Below, in pieces: positions 1 to 10,730 of a stretch of DNA of 64,000 nucleotides. Both the position numbers and the translations under genes were made by a program. Positions within the stretch are counted from its first letter, which is position 1. The number at the start of each line of letters is the position of its first letter. The stretch spans positions 124,001-188,000 of the forward strand of contig CANTUR010000420.1 in the NCBI GenBank assembly GCA_947683625.1, in the 5' to 3' direction. This DNA comes from Mallotus nudiflorus. Its lineage: Eukaryota > Streptophyta > Magnoliopsida > Malpighiales > Euphorbiaceae. A model generated the notes under the pieces. The model saw only the letters and a program-made list of their open reading frames with translations. It was not told where the DNA came from and did not search any database.

Positions 1-215
1 GGCGCGAGGCTTATATGCTCGGATCCTCAGTACTACGAAAGCGACCTGAGGGTGCCAGCTTCAGTCACTGGACTTTATGTGAGCGAGACTTAGATGTTCG
101 GCATAGGGGCACGAGGCTTATATGCTCGGATCCTCAGTACTACGAAAGCGACCTGAGGGTGCCAGCTTTAGTCATTGGACTTTATGTGGAATGGTTTGGG
201 AGTGATGCTTGGAGC
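1..215. repeat. 107-bp tandem repeat, two units, in the 3' non-coding end of the Tat element
   Basis: The phrase GAGGCTTATATGCTCGG recurs at 6 and 113, giving a period of 107 bp. Each unit carries the segments ACTACGAAAGCGACCTGAGG and GTGCCAGCTT. The array is cut by the left edge of the window, so the copy number is unknown. The same unit with the same period recurs in element H at 53817-54235. Such arrays are common between the last gene and the 3' LTR of plant Tat-lineage elements. Confidence 0.9.
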
Positions 216-454
216 GTTTCCTGATTCGCTTGATGGAGTGGCCCATTCAAAAATGTGAGTGGGCCAATCACAGGGTGACTTCATTTCAACTCTGATTGAT
301 GCGTCATTTCATGTGTCAGTGATAAGAATGCTCGTACAACCATCATCACGACTCTTCTCCTAATGGGTTTGTTTATGCCCAATAGGCCCTTGGTAGTCTA
401 GGGAGGAGCGCAGTAATAATAGGGGCAGTTAATGGCGTGCTTCCAGGTCCTTCC

Positions 455-475
455 ATGTCTCTATAAATACTGTTG
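455..475 (+). promoter_or_regulatory. Candidate TATA box for the antisense gene
   Basis: TATAAATA lies at 462-469 on the plus strand, about 200 bp upstream of the first ATG of the antisense gene at 672. A CT-rich leader follows, as is common for plant 5' UTRs. The promoter role is inferred from motif and spacing only. Confidence 0.45.
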
Positions 476-671
476 CGTTTGCTAACTAGCATATTTTGCT
501 TTCTTTCACTCTTTCATTATGTTTTTGCTGCGTTTCTACTGCATCCACCATTTTTATTCCTTCCTGCCATAACTCTCGCTTGAGGTTGCCAAGTGATTCT
601 TTCATCATTTCTTCCTTCTCTTTTTTGCCCCTCTCCTTTTTTGTCATTAGGTTTTCGTTCCCTTCTTTGCT

Positions 672-2517
672 ATGGCTCCTCGGGAAGAGATTAGCTTTGA
701 CCTCTTTGTGTCCAATGTAGATAGTGAATTGCTAGGGTGGTACTGACGGCGATTTTGCATCCTCACCGATTACGCCCTCCACATCGTAGATAGAAGGTTT
801 AGGGCCCATACTCCTATATCGAGGCTAAGTAGATTAGTGGTCTATTTCGACCAGTTAGAGGGGGGTCTAAAATTTCCCTTGGATCCTTTTATCAAGGATT
901 TCCTTAATAGAAATAACATAGCGCCTGGTCAGCTTGATCTGAATAGTTATCGGATACTAATCGGGTTCATCCAGTTGATGCATGAGGAGGGTAGGATTCC
1001 CGATCTAGACGTCCTCCGGTATTTGTACAGGCTGACTAGGAAGAAGGGAGAGTTGATGTTCTCCCTTTCGATTGTACCCAACCATTCCCTTTTTGTTAAA
1101 CTTCTGGATCTTCACAAGAAGTGGAGATACCATTTTTTTGTCGTGGAGCATCAATCGGACTTCCTGGATGTCCGGAGGATATGGTCAAATGAGTGTCATA
1201 AAGTGACCTGTCCAGCGAAACTTTCCAATTCGGATACAAAATTAGTTTTACGGCTACATCTAGACGGACTTGCTGAAGCTCGATCTGCAGAGGATGCATC
1301 CCGGAGATATCTGTGGAGAGTCTGTCCAAGTCGTGACCATTGCTCTGGTATGATTTTTGTTTTGAGTTTTATTTTGTCTAACTAGTCTTATCTTTTCGTC
1401 TATAGATGGTTGAATTTTTTGATTTTGCGGGCAGGATTTTCCTAGTAGATGAGCTAGCTGCAGTGGAGGAGTGCCGGGATTATCCTTCCCCTCAAGCTGA
1501 GGCTCCCACTGCTTCGGAGGCTGTTCTTGTCGATCCAAAGGGCAAAGCAACAATGGAAGGTGAGCGGCCAGAGCGAATCAAATGATAGAAAAAGTGGCTG
1601 ATCGAAGCAGAGTCAGATGCAGAGGGGCTGGACGAAGAGATTTATGTCCAACGGCCCCGATTATCTAGTTGTCCGGATATGCACGGTTGGATATTGAAAA
1701 AGATGAAGCCCCCGAGCATCTCCAACAGTTAAGTACAGGACCAGTACGTTGAGTCACTGCGGTTACCCGGAGACATGCAGCGTTGGTCGGACGAGGGGCC
1801 AGACGGATTGCTCGATTCTATGATCGATCAATCATTTGAGGTAATGAAGTTTTTGTAATTTGATATAACTGTTTGTGGTGGGATTTTGGCTAAATTATTT
1901 AGTTGTTTTTGGCAGATGACTCAGGCTTTGCTGCTGGCTAAGGATCAGTACTTCTATTTGAAGAGCCAGTACAGCTTGAAGGAAACGGAGGTGGGGACGA
2001 TTGCCATAGATTTTGAGAAAAAGCTGGATAGCGCTAAAGCAGCTCTGGAGCACTACCAGACAAGCTACGCGGAGGCTAAATCTGACACAAAGGCAAGTCA
2101 GAAGAAGGTTTCCAAGCTGGAACATAGCCAGGCTCAGCTGACAAGGAGGATCGAGGAGCAGGATCTTCAGATTGCTGGACTTCATGAGAGGCTAGCTGAG
2201 CTTGAGAAATCTCATGCCAATGATGAGAAGGCATATCAGAGGGTGGGGGGTTTCTCAAGGCGTACTGGGTAGAATGCAAAAGGATCCTGCTCTCTCAAGA
2301 CTCAGGATTGGATCTGGGGGCTTTAGATCGGATAACCCCAATCGATCTGGCAAAGTTTGCTGTAGAGGATGACGCTCGTCGAAAGGCCGATTCCTTTTCT
2401 ATAAGGGAGTCTGAAGAGGTTGTTGCGACAGCTGGGTCTGGCGAGCATCCAGAGGTTGCTAATGATGCTTCCCCCTCAGTTTCTGGGTCGAGGGGTCCGA
2501 GTGTAGAGATACTATAG
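672..2517 (+). pseudogene. Antisense gene (aORF) of the Tat element, gypsy-type transposon domain plus coiled coil, degraded
   Basis: This gene runs against the element's pol genes. It opens with MAPREEISFDLF at 672 and meets a stop near 744. From 837 an open stretch reads VYFDQLEGGLKFPLDPFI and continues with a helix-rich region. That resembles the plant 'putative gypsy-type transposon' domain (PF04195), known from antisense ORFs of Tat-lineage elements. Two introns are plausible: about 1348-1405 (GTATG...TATAG) and 1841-1915 (GTAATG...GGCAG). The second splices in phase from DQSFE to MTQALL. The third exon (1916-2272) encodes a Lys/Glu/Gln-rich coiled coil, and an acidic tail runs to 2517. 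In-frame stops near 744 and 1583, and an out-of-phase first intron, mark decay. The function of the product is unknown. Confidence 0.7.
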
Positions 2518-2649
2518 TAGATAGGTTTTATATATCTTTTTTTTTTAACAATTAGCTGTAAAGATATTCTTGATCAATAAAGATAGTTTTCATTGAATCA
2601 ATTTATGTGCTTGAATACAAGATTACTGATAATATTTTCTAAGGGAGTC

Positions 2650-3935
2650 TGAGTTCTAGAACCTCAGTAGTTCTTTGCCTCCTCTCTCTATTAGTTTATA
2701 CGCCCCCTTTGTTGTGCATTCTGAGATCTAAAATGGACCTTCCCAATTAGGGCCTAACTTGCCAGTACCGGAGGTGCCTGTACCTATATCTGCTCTTCTG
2801 AGTACCCAGTCACCTGTCTTGAAATTCTCTGTTGCTTTACGCAGATGGTGGTACCGAGTTATCCTTTGTCGATGTGCCTCTGCCGTTGCTGCCACTTGTT
2901 CTCTTCGTTCTTCTAGTATGTCAAGGCATATTCATGTGTTGACGTTATTGATGGCATGGTCGAGGTCTTGGCTTACCCAGTAACTTGGGGATCCCACCTC
3001 TATTGGAATTACTGCATCCATGCCGTAAGTTAGTCTGAATGGCGTTTCTCCAGTGGATGATCGGGGTGTGGTTCTGTATGCCCAGATTACATTATTCAGC
3101 TCTTCGACCCAGTTCCCTTTCTTGTCATCGAGTATTTTCTTCAACCCTTGCATGAGGATTCTATTTGTGACCTCAGTTTATCCGTTCGTCTGCGGGTGAG
3201 CTACTGAGGTGAAGCACAGTTTTATGCCAAGGTCTGAGCAAAAACTTATAAATTTGTGGTTGTCGAACTGTTTGCCATTGTCTATAATTAAGGTGTGGGG
3301 GATGCCGAATCTGCAAATGATTTCTTTCCAGAAAAAGTGTTATATCCGGGCTTCTGTGATGGTTGGGACTGCATCTGCTTCTACCCATTTCGTGAAATAG
3401 TCAATGGCCATGATTAAGAACTTTTTCTGTGAGGTAGATAGAGGAAAAGGACCCAAGATGTACATCCCCCACATGATGAAAGGCCATGGGCTGCCAATGG
3501 GATGTAGAGGCCGAGAAGATTTTTGGCTAAGCCGGGCGTGGTGCTGGCATTGGTGACATGATTGTGTTAGCTGTTGGGCATCCTTGGACATTGTGGGCTA
3601 GAATATCCCTGGAGCATGGCCTTTCTAGTGAGCGAGTAATGGGACTCATGTGCACTACATATTCCTTCATGGATTTCTCTTAGTATGTAATTTCCCTCCT
3701 CTGGGGAAATGTATTTCGACCAAGGGTGTGAGAGGGATTTTTGGTAGAGCTCCCCTCGGTGGACGGAATAGTGTGCTGCTTTGGCTTTGAGTTTCTGAGC
3801 TTGCAGCTTATCTTCCAGAAGTGTGCCATATTCAAGATATTGGATGATGGGCTGTATCCATTCTGAGACTGCTTGTGTTCTGAAAATTTCATTATCCTCT
3901 GTGCTGGGATTGGTGAGTGATTCGGTGAAATCCAT
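2650..3935 (-). pseudogene. Integrase region of the Tat element (broken)
   Basis: The minus strand encodes the N-terminal zinc-binding part (REIHEGICSAHESH, then CHQCQHHA), the catalytic core (SPWPFIMWGMYILGPFP, YFTKWVEADAVP, TLIIDNGKQFDN, AHPQTNG) and a C-terminal stretch (ERREQVAATAEAHRQRITRY, GPNWEGPF). The first catalytic Asp, normally in a W-G-M-D motif, is Tyr here. A stop follows the NG of the core's last motif near 3178, and frames shift at about 3580 and 2932. No chromodomain was seen, as expected for Tat elements. As written it cannot make an active enzyme. Confidence 0.88.
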
Positions 3936-4058
3936 ATCCCTAAATGCTTGACTATTCTCGGCTGCGAATTTAGCAAGGTAATCGGCCTCATGATTGTCTT
4001 ATCTAGGAATCTGAACGATATTCCATTGGCCTCTGTCTTGCTCGATATGTTGCAAAAG

Positions 4059-4385
4059 TCACTTGGCTTTGTTTATGTACTTGGCGATGCATGCATCTTT
4101 GACTTGAAATGCTCCACTGACTTGGTTGACTACTAGTTGGGAATCCGAGTGTATAATGAGGTATTCGGCCCTGACTTCCACTGCTAGCTTCAACCCTGTA
4201 ATGAGTGCTTCGTATTCAGCCACATTGTTGGTGGCGTTATACTCTATGTGGACTACGTACTGAATATGAACTTTATGTGGTCCCCTGAGGATTATTCCTG
4301 CTCTGGAACTGTGAGCTGAGGATGCTCCATCGACATAGAGCTTCCATTCTAGCATTTTGGTCAAGGTTATACCTTCTGGAGCCAT
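4059..4385 (-). CDS. RNase H domain of the Tat element
   Basis: This open segment has the type I RNase H signatures: YVDGASS near the start (first Asp), EYEAL (Glu) and SDSQLV (Asp). It would degrade the RNA strand of the RNA:DNA hybrid during reverse transcription. It lies between RT (4716-5684) and integrase, the expected place. About 330 bp separating it from RT contain the remains of the connection domain, with the frame broken. It is not an independent gene but a surviving piece of the polyprotein. Confidence 0.88.
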   Translation of the reverse strand: MAPEGITLTKMLEWKLYVDGASSAHSSRAGIILRGPHKVHIQYVVHIEYNATNNVAEYEALITGLKLAVEVRAEYLIIHSDSQLVVNQVSGAFQVKDACIAKYINKAK

Positions 4386-4715
4386 TTCTTATACAAAATC
4401 CACTAAGGCCTGTGCCTTCATTTGCTGTCGAGGTTCGTAATCAATATCGAACTCACCGAGTAAGACCGACCATTGCACTAGCCTGCCTGAAGTCTCTGGT
4501 CTCTGTAATATTTTATGCAGTGGACAACGGGATCAGACCACGATATGATGAGCTTGGAAGTAGTGATGAAGCTTTCGAGAAGTATGAACCACAGCTAAGG
4601 CTAACTTGTCTAGCATGGGGTATCGAACTTCAGGTCCTCGGAGCATCTTGCTGACATAGTAGATAGGGCTTTGCTGGCTTCCCTCTTCCCTTATCAGTAC
4701 TGAAGTGATGCATTC

Positions 4716-5684
4716 TCAGCCAATGGATAGGTATAAGTATAAGGTCTCGTTCAGTATTGGACGGCTGATTAATGGTGGGGAAGATAAGAATCTTTTAATG
4801 TCTTCAAATGCTGCTTGGCAATCAGTAGACCACTGAAACTTGTCAAAACTTTTGAGAGCTCGGAATAATGGTAGACATCGCCTAGCTGAGCAAGAAATAA
4901 AGTGCCCCAGTGCAGTTATTCTTCCGTTTAGCTTTTGTATATCCCGGATGCTCTTTGGTGCGGCCATGTTGAGTATGGTTTCCATTTTTTCTGGGTTGGC
5001 TTCAATGCCTTGGTGGGAAATCATGAACCCTAGGAATTTGCCTACTTGAACTCCGAAGACGCATTTATCAGGATTCAACTTGATCCTGGATTGGCTTAGT
5101 AACTGGAGGATTTGATCCACGTCCGCTGGGTGGTCCTCAGAGTATTTGCTTTTGATGATGATGTCATCCACATAAACCTCCACACTGGTCCCAATTTGGC
5201 TCTGAAGGACTTGGTTCATCATTCTTTGGTATGTGGCTCCAGCATTTTTCAATCCGAAGGGCATCACCTTGTAGCAGTACAACCCTTCGTGCGTGATAAA
5301 GGACGTTTTCTCCTGGTCTTCTTTCTTCATGGGGATTTGGTGATAACCTTGGGCCACGTCCACGAAGCTATACAGGCCATGGCCAGCCATGGAATCAATG
5401 AGCTGATCAATTATTAGTAACGGGTAGCTGTCTTTGGGGCATGCTTGGTTGAGGTAGGTGTAGTCTACACACATTATGTACTTCCCGTTTGCTTTCTTGA
5501 CGAGTACTACGTTTGCTACCCAGTCCGGGTGAGTAACCTCTTTAATGAATCCGGCTGCTAAAAGCTTCGCTGTTTCCTCGGCAATGATCTTTTGTCTTTC
5601 GTAGGCAAAAGTTCTTTTCTTCTTTGCTACTGGCTTGGCCCCTGGTTTGATGTTTAGGCAGTGACAGGCAACCCGGGGGTCCAC
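4716..5684 (-). CDS. Reverse transcriptase domain of the Tat element
   Basis: A 322-residue open segment covers a Ty3/gypsy RT. Visible landmarks are WVANVVLVKKANGK, CVDYTYLNQACPKD, YSFVDVAQGYHQI (motif A), MPFGLKNAGATYQ (motif B), EVYVDDIIIKS (motif C with both Asp) and GFMISHQGIEANPEK. The first Met is internal; homology extends upstream to about 5760 in another frame, so the N-terminus belongs to the gag-pol polyprotein. All core RT residues visible are intact, unlike the integrase of the same element. The 3' end runs into the primer-grip/thumb and then loses frame. Confidence 0.93.
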   Translation of the reverse strand: MDPRVACHCLNIKPGAKPVAKKKRTFAYERQKIIAEETAKLLAAGFIKEVTHPDWVANVVLVKKANGKYIMCVDYTYLNQACPKDSYPLLIIDQLIDSMAGHGLYSFVDVAQGYHQIPMKKEDQEKTSFITHEGLYCYKVMPFGLKNAGATYQRMMNQVLQSQIGTSVEVYVDDIIIKSKYSEDHPADVDQILQLLSQSRIKLNPDKCVFGVQVGKFLGFMISHQGIEANPEKMETILNMAAPKSIRDIQKLNGRITALGHFISCSARRCLPLFRALKSFDKFQWSTDCQAAFEDIKRFLSSPPLISRPILNETLYLYLSIG

Positions 5685-6127
5685 GCCGATGATCTCGGAA
5701 GCTTGAGAAGCAAAATCTTTTGAGTGTCTTTGATGTCTTGATTAAGGGCATTACCAATTTTCATGGATTTTCCTCCCTTGATTTGCAATGTCTCCGTGTC
5801 TTCCACCGGTTGTGGATTAGCGCCTTACTTCTCAAATTCCCATGCTTCTAAATGAAAAGCTTCCGCCAGAGATTTCATGGTCATATGATAGCATTGTCTA
5901 GCCATCTGCTGATCTCCCCTGATAGTAAGGGTCCCCATTTTGACTGGGATTTTCATGGTTAATTATCGGATGCTGGTGACTGCATCTACTTCATAAAGTG
6001 CCGGTCGCCCTATTATCCCATTATAGGCTAGTGGTATGTCTACCACGTTGAATGGGGTCCAGACGATTTTTGTTTCCTCATCCTCTTGGTTTCTGAATTC
6101 TAGATTCAGATTGACAGTCCCCATTGG
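5685..6127 (-). other. PR-RT linker of the Tat element, frame broken
   Basis: This joins the protease and RT segments. The minus strand carries polyprotein-like stretches in shifting frames and no separate gene. It is the expected position of the protease C-terminus and RT N-terminus. Confidence 0.6.
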
Positions 6128-6373
6128 TTACACTGTTCCTCCATAAAAACTAGTGATGGCGTTCTGGATGGCCGTTAAGTTAGTGATGGAGCCACCCATA
6201 GCTTTGTACGCATTCCAAGATAAAACATTAATAGCACTCCCGTTATCGACCAATAGCCTTTTGACTCGATACTTATTTATGCATGTGGTTATCACCAGGG
6301 CATCACTGTGAGGGTGATGTATAGGTGAATTGTCTTCTGAGTTAAGAATGTTGTTGCTTTTACCGGGTATCAT
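6128..6373 (-). pseudogene. Retropepsin-like protease segment of the Tat element
   Basis: The segment reads YRVKRLLVDNGSAINVLSW, which matches the aspartic-protease active-site region of Tat-type elements (V-D-x-G-S followed by a hydrophobic strand), preceded by DALVITTCINKY. The enzyme processes the polyprotein. The active-site triplet is D-N-G; related elements vary at this middle residue, so it need not be inactive. The frame ends at 6128 instead of running on into RT. Confidence 0.75.
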
Positions 6374-6452
6374 TTTTCCTCTACTGCGTTTTAATCATTT
6401 CCCGATGTTTTCTCCTCCCACAATCATGTTGATCGTTCCGATCGGTTCTTTC

Positions 6453-8015
6453 CTAGCTTTCTTTTTCCTCGGCTTTGTCACGATCATGGTTTTCCATGTT
6501 TCTGCGTCTCCTTGGTGCATCAGTGAAGTTATCAAGCTTTCCCCGCTGCACTAGTTTTTCTATGGCACTCTTCAGTTCTCTGTAGCCTTCTGTGTTATGG
6601 CCGTATTCCCTGTGGTACTTGCAGTACTGGCTTCTATCATGAGTAAATCTCCGGCTTTGGCTAATTCTTTTGGCTGGCGTAATTTCCACTTCATTCTGCC
6701 TGACCCATATGAGGATCCTTGATCAAGAAGTGTTGAGGGGTGTATATCTATCTGCTTCCCTATTAAATCTGTCTATCGGAACCCTGAAATTTATTTTTGG
6801 GAAGCTTACTCGTCTCTGCTTTGGCCGTTCATCTCTAGTTGGTGGCCTATCTTCTTCCCGATGCATCCTCCTGTCCTCGTCCATCTTTATCATCCGAACC
6901 GCTATCGCCATTGCTTCGACAAAGGTACTCGATTCTTTAGTCATTAATTTTTCTTTTAGCTTGCCAAGTCTAGTGCCATTTTTTAAAGCTTCTATGGCGA
7001 CTTCATCAACGAGGTGCTCAATTTGCATGGCTATTTTATTGAAACGGTCGAGGTAACTCCATAGAGACTCGTCAGCTTCCTGCCGACACACCCAGAGGTC
7101 GTTGATGTTTTTTGCAGGAGGGATATTGGTGATAAATCTGATACAGAACTGCTCGGCTAAGTCTTCAAAAGAAGTGACAGTATTCTCCGGGAGCCGATGA
7201 AACCATTTTTGGGTGCTTTTTATGAGTGTACTTGGGAAGACTCTGCACATGATTCCATCATTCACATTCTGGAGCAACATCTTTGTTCAGAAAGCAGATA
7301 TATGACTAATAGGATCTCCTGTCCCATCATACTGATCGAGCTGTGGGATTCTGAACTTACTAGGAATCTCTGTTTGAATTATTCTACTGATAAACGGAGT
7401 TCTACTATCCATCACCCATTCTTCTTCCTTTCTAGGTTTAGTCCGGGCCTTGTTCATTGCTTCCTCAACTTTTTGTGCTAATTTTGAATCATCGAGAGCT
7501 GGGATGGATAAACTACACTCCCTTTCCGGTGCTTTACCCTTCATTGTGCTTATCCCTGGAGCCTGTCGGGGTGCTGCATTATCATTATTTGGAGCTAGTT
7601 CAGTATGCTCGCTCTGTATTATAGCGCTTAGCTGTTGTTGTATCAGGGTAATTTGTGCTTGAATATTTTTTATCATGGCGTCTTTGCTTGATTGGTCAAG
7701 GCCAAGTGTTTGGGTTACTGTGTTTAGGTTTGGAGTGGTTATTGCTGGCGTTTCTAGCAGGCTTGGAAAAGGTATTGGGGGTATTGATCGATGGTGCTGC
7801 AGCGAAGCATAATGTGGGAGATCTGTTCCCAAGGACGAGTATCTCGGAGTGTTTTCTGGAGGTAAAGATGTATGGCCGGATGTGGCCCCAACAAGCTGTA
7901 AGGTGGGTGGTGGTATTATTACTGGGAAAGGGCTTGAAAGGTCAGTCGAAAGGATGGGTGCGGAAGGATTAGTGCCGCCCTCAGGAATTTGGGCCGGAGG
8001 TGGACTGGAAGTCAT
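6453..8015 (-). pseudogene. Gag region of the Tat element (three frame pieces)
   Basis: The minus strand from 8015 encodes a Pro/Ser/Thr-rich N-terminus, then the capsid-like retrotransposon gag domain at 7280-6723 (VFPSTLIKSTQKWFHRLPE, SFEDLAEQFCIRFI, WSYLDRFNKIAMQI), then a nucleocapsid-like Cys/His segment at 6640-6560 (YCKYHREYGHNTEGY). The last shows the C-x2-H...H pattern typical of Tat gag proteins in place of a CCHC knuckle. Frames change near 7285 and 6700, so the protein is interrupted. It would form the particle that packages element RNA. Confidence 0.88.
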
Positions 8016-8065
8016 GGTGAAAGTATCTTTATCTTAGCAAGTGAATGAATAGCTTTTCCCAAGGA

Positions 8066-8084
8066 GTTCCCACAGACAGCGCCA
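8066..8084 (-). promoter_or_regulatory. Primer-binding site of the Tat element
   Basis: Two bases inside the 5' LTR the minus strand reads TGGCGCTGTCTGTGGGAAC. TGGCGC followed by a GTCTGTGGG-like stretch is the usual tRNA primer site in RIRE2/Tat-type elements. The tRNA used was not determined. Confidence 0.7.
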
Positions 8085-8086
8085 CT

Positions 8087-8460
8087 TGATAACTGGTTTT
8101 TGAGACTCCTGGGCTGAGCGTCCTGCAAAGCATTGAACAAAGGGCAAGGTGAGAGGTGGGGGGAATCCCCACAAACACTTCGATGCCTAAGTTAGAGAAT
8201 AAAAAGCGGGTGGCTGAAACATAGCTTGAGTATGTGTGAATGAGATGAGATGTCCTCTAATGAGGGGTATATGGTGTTTATATATAGTGATACTCAAACC
8301 TGGGAGGAATAGGAATCCTTATGGGAGAGTGTTCCTACTTCAGTTAGGATTCCTCTTTGAGGTAGTTCCTTGGATGAATCTGTCTTCTCCTTTGTCCATG
8401 TGTTCCTATTTAGGGGGGCGGATGACCCTTAATTAGGTGAGAACATTCTAGATGGTATCA
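8087..8460 (-). repeat. 5' LTR of the Tat element (374 bp)
   Basis: On the plus strand it starts TGATAAC and ends GGTATCA, so it has TG...CA ends with a short inverted repeat. On the minus strand TATATAAA at 8284-8277 is a fitting TATA box for element transcription. A related copy stands alone at 56430-56822. The base after the end begins CTCTT; the partner target duplication would be outside the window. Confidence 0.88.
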
Positions 8461-9165
8461 CTCTTAAAAAAATAATTTATTCTTTTTTTTATATATATAG
8501 TTTAATCTCTTAAAAAAAAAATTCCTACCAAACAACCAGGCAATTAAACAAAGTCTAACTTACTTGCATTCGTTACCGTCTGCCGCATCCAGCTTAGATT
8601 GTTTTAATTAATTTGTGCATCTTCATACTATCCTTGATCATATAATATATTTTTCTGACCTTATCTTATCTTCTTTTTTTTTTCTCCGGGCATCGATGAA
8701 TTTCTCATGAACTTATGGGCACAGAATGTGCAAAAATTACTCAAATTAATGTTGATATATATATATATATGTGAACTAAAATTATAAGTAATATAATTAA
8801 ATTTTAAAAAATTTTATGTTAACTTTTGAATTTATTTTTATTAGTTTGACACCAATTTTAGTATTTTATATATTTAAAATTATTTAAAATCAAGTGATTA
8901 TTCATTTTAATACGATATGTGCTAATAAAATTAATTAGATATGATAAAAATTCAAAATAAAAATTTCAAATTCAATAAGAAGTGATAAAAATGAAGAAGT
9001 GTCAAATATTAGTCATATAAAATTGCTATACATTCAGTCAATTTTTCACCAACTGAATTGATTATGATGGAGAAAATTTGAAAAAATGGATATGATAATA
9101 ATGAAAGGATAATCTTTTTTATACAACTCATGGAAGTAGTAATTTCTTCTATCTAATGATATATT
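8461..9165. other. AT-rich spacer without a recognised gene
   Basis: About 700 bp of AT-rich sequence between two retrotransposons, with a short TA run at 8755-8770. No convincing coding frame or repeat boundary was seen. The last five bases (ATATT, 9161-9165) are the target duplication of the next element. Confidence 0.6.
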
Positions 9166-9481
9166 TGTTGTGAAAATAAAGATTGAATTACTTATTTTGT
9201 TATAAAACTAAACTTGAATTTAGTAGTATTTAACTCGAAGAAAAATATTTTATAGTAGAATGATTTTGAGAGAATTTAGAGAGAGTTTGGAGAGAATTTA
9301 GAGAACTATAATATTGAAAGAATTTGGAGAGTAATCTATTTTTTCTTCTTCTTAACATTCTCATTAATGAATTTCAATCCCTTTATATAGAGATTTTCTT
9401 TTCACTATTTGAGTACTATTCTCTCACAAGCAATATATTGTTCATTCACAAGCAATATATTGTTCATTCACATTCATAATA
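9166..9481 (-). repeat. Left (3') LTR of the copia element
   Basis: It begins TGTTGTGAAAAT and ends CATTCATAATA on the plus strand, so the ends are TG...TA, not TG...CA. A 22-bp segment containing CAAGCAATATATTG is tandemly duplicated inside. The adjacent CTCCCCCTTG (9482-9491), read as CAAGGGGGAG on the minus strand, is the polypurine tract that primes plus-strand DNA. Confidence 0.92.
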
Positions 9482-9919
9482 CTCCCCCTTGAATAACAAT
9501 ATTTTGCAAATGCCTCGTTAAAACCTTGCTAAATAAAACCCAGTGGGAAAAACTTTAGCTTAAGGAAAAAGAGTACAATGCATGATTTTCTCCCCCTCAA
9601 GTTGATATGTATAATCTTCATTCACATACTATGCAGATGTCGCATTCCAATATCGTGAACGTGCTTTCTAAAGATTGTAGTTGGAAGTGCCTTTGTGAAA
9701 AGATCAGCTGAATTATGGCTAGATTGAATATACTTGATATCTATATGATTGTCTTTTATTAGCTCTTAAGTGTATGAAAAGAATCTTGGAGGTATATGTT
9801 TGGTTCTATCACTTTTGATATATCCTTCCCTTAATTGTGCAATGCGTGCTGCATTATCTTCATATAAAATTATTGGACTTTTATTGACTAGAAAACCACA
9901 AGATTCTTCAATATGATGT

Positions 9920-10730
9920 TTCATTGATCTAAGCCACACACACTCTCTACTTTCTTCATGTAGTGCAATAATTTCAGAATGATTTGAGGAAGTAGTGACA
10001 AGCGTTTATTTCTGGGAACGCCAAGAAATTGCAGTTCCATTATTTGTGAACACATAGCCTGTTTGAGATTTTGCTTTATGAGGATCAGATAAATGCCCTG
10101 CATCTGCATAACCAATCAATTCTTGTTTTGAATTGTTAGAATAAAATAAACCCAAATCAACATTTCCTCGAAGGTATCAAAGTATATGTTTGACCCCTTT
10201 CCAATGCCTTTTTGTTGGAGCTGAACTAAACCTTGCTAATAAATTGACTGCAAAAGAAATGTCAGGTCTAATATAATTAGCAAGATACATTAGAGCTCCA
10301 ATGGCACTGAGATATGGAAATTCAGGACCAAGAATTTCTTCATTTTCTTCACAGGGTCGAAATGGATCAGTCTCAATATTGAGTGATCTAACGACCATTG
10401 GAGTACTTAAAGGATTTGCTTTTATCCATATTAAAGCGTTTCAAGATCTTTTCTGTGTAATTTGATTGATGCACAAATATCCCATTGTGCATTTGCTCAA
10501 TTTGTAAACCAAGGCAATACTTGGTTTTTCCAAGATCTTTCATTTTAAATTTTTCCTTTAAGTATACTGTTGCTTCATGGATCTCATTTTTTGTTCCAAT
10601 GATATTTAAATCATCAGCATATACAACTATAATCACAAATCCGGATATTATTTTCTTAATAAAAACTCATGGGCAGATAATATTACTCACATATCCTTTA
10701 TTAATCAAATAATCGCTTAAACGATTATAC
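9920..10730 (-). pseudogene. RT C-terminus and RNase H of the copia element
   Basis: The minus strand encodes RLSDYLINKGYVSN, then IIVVYADDLNIIGT (the Y-x-D-D catalytic motif as YADD), MKDLGKTKYCLGLQIEQ, NYTEKILKRFNMDKS, YLSAIGALMYLANYIRPDI and then RNase H remnants down to 9920. Frame shifts occur near 10390, 10170 and 10115. It is the continuation of the RT whose N-terminal half is inverted just upstream. Confidence 0.9.

Larger units (their letters stand above)
1..8460 (-). mobile_element. Ty3/gypsy LTR retrotransposon, Tat-type lineage, cut by the window edge
   Basis: Read on the minus strand, the order is 5' LTR (8087-8460), primer-binding site, gag, protease, RT, RNase H, integrase, then an antisense gene and 107-bp tandem repeats. 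Gag-PR-RT-RH-INT order is diagnostic of Ty3/gypsy. The antisense gene near the 3' end, the repeat array and the TGGCGC-type primer site point to the Tat group (relatives of RIRE2, Grande and Retand). The 3' LTR should lie left of position 1. Several frames are broken, so it is probably not autonomous, although the RT and RNase H segments are still open. Confidence 0.9.

Noticed and set aside
7450..7972. Plus-strand frames opposite the Tat gag
   Set aside because: They are shadows of the minus-strand gag reading frame.
8236..8436. 66-codon frame (and its relative at 56579-56794) seen in two places
   Set aside because: The similarity comes from both lying in copies of the same LTR, not from protein conservation.
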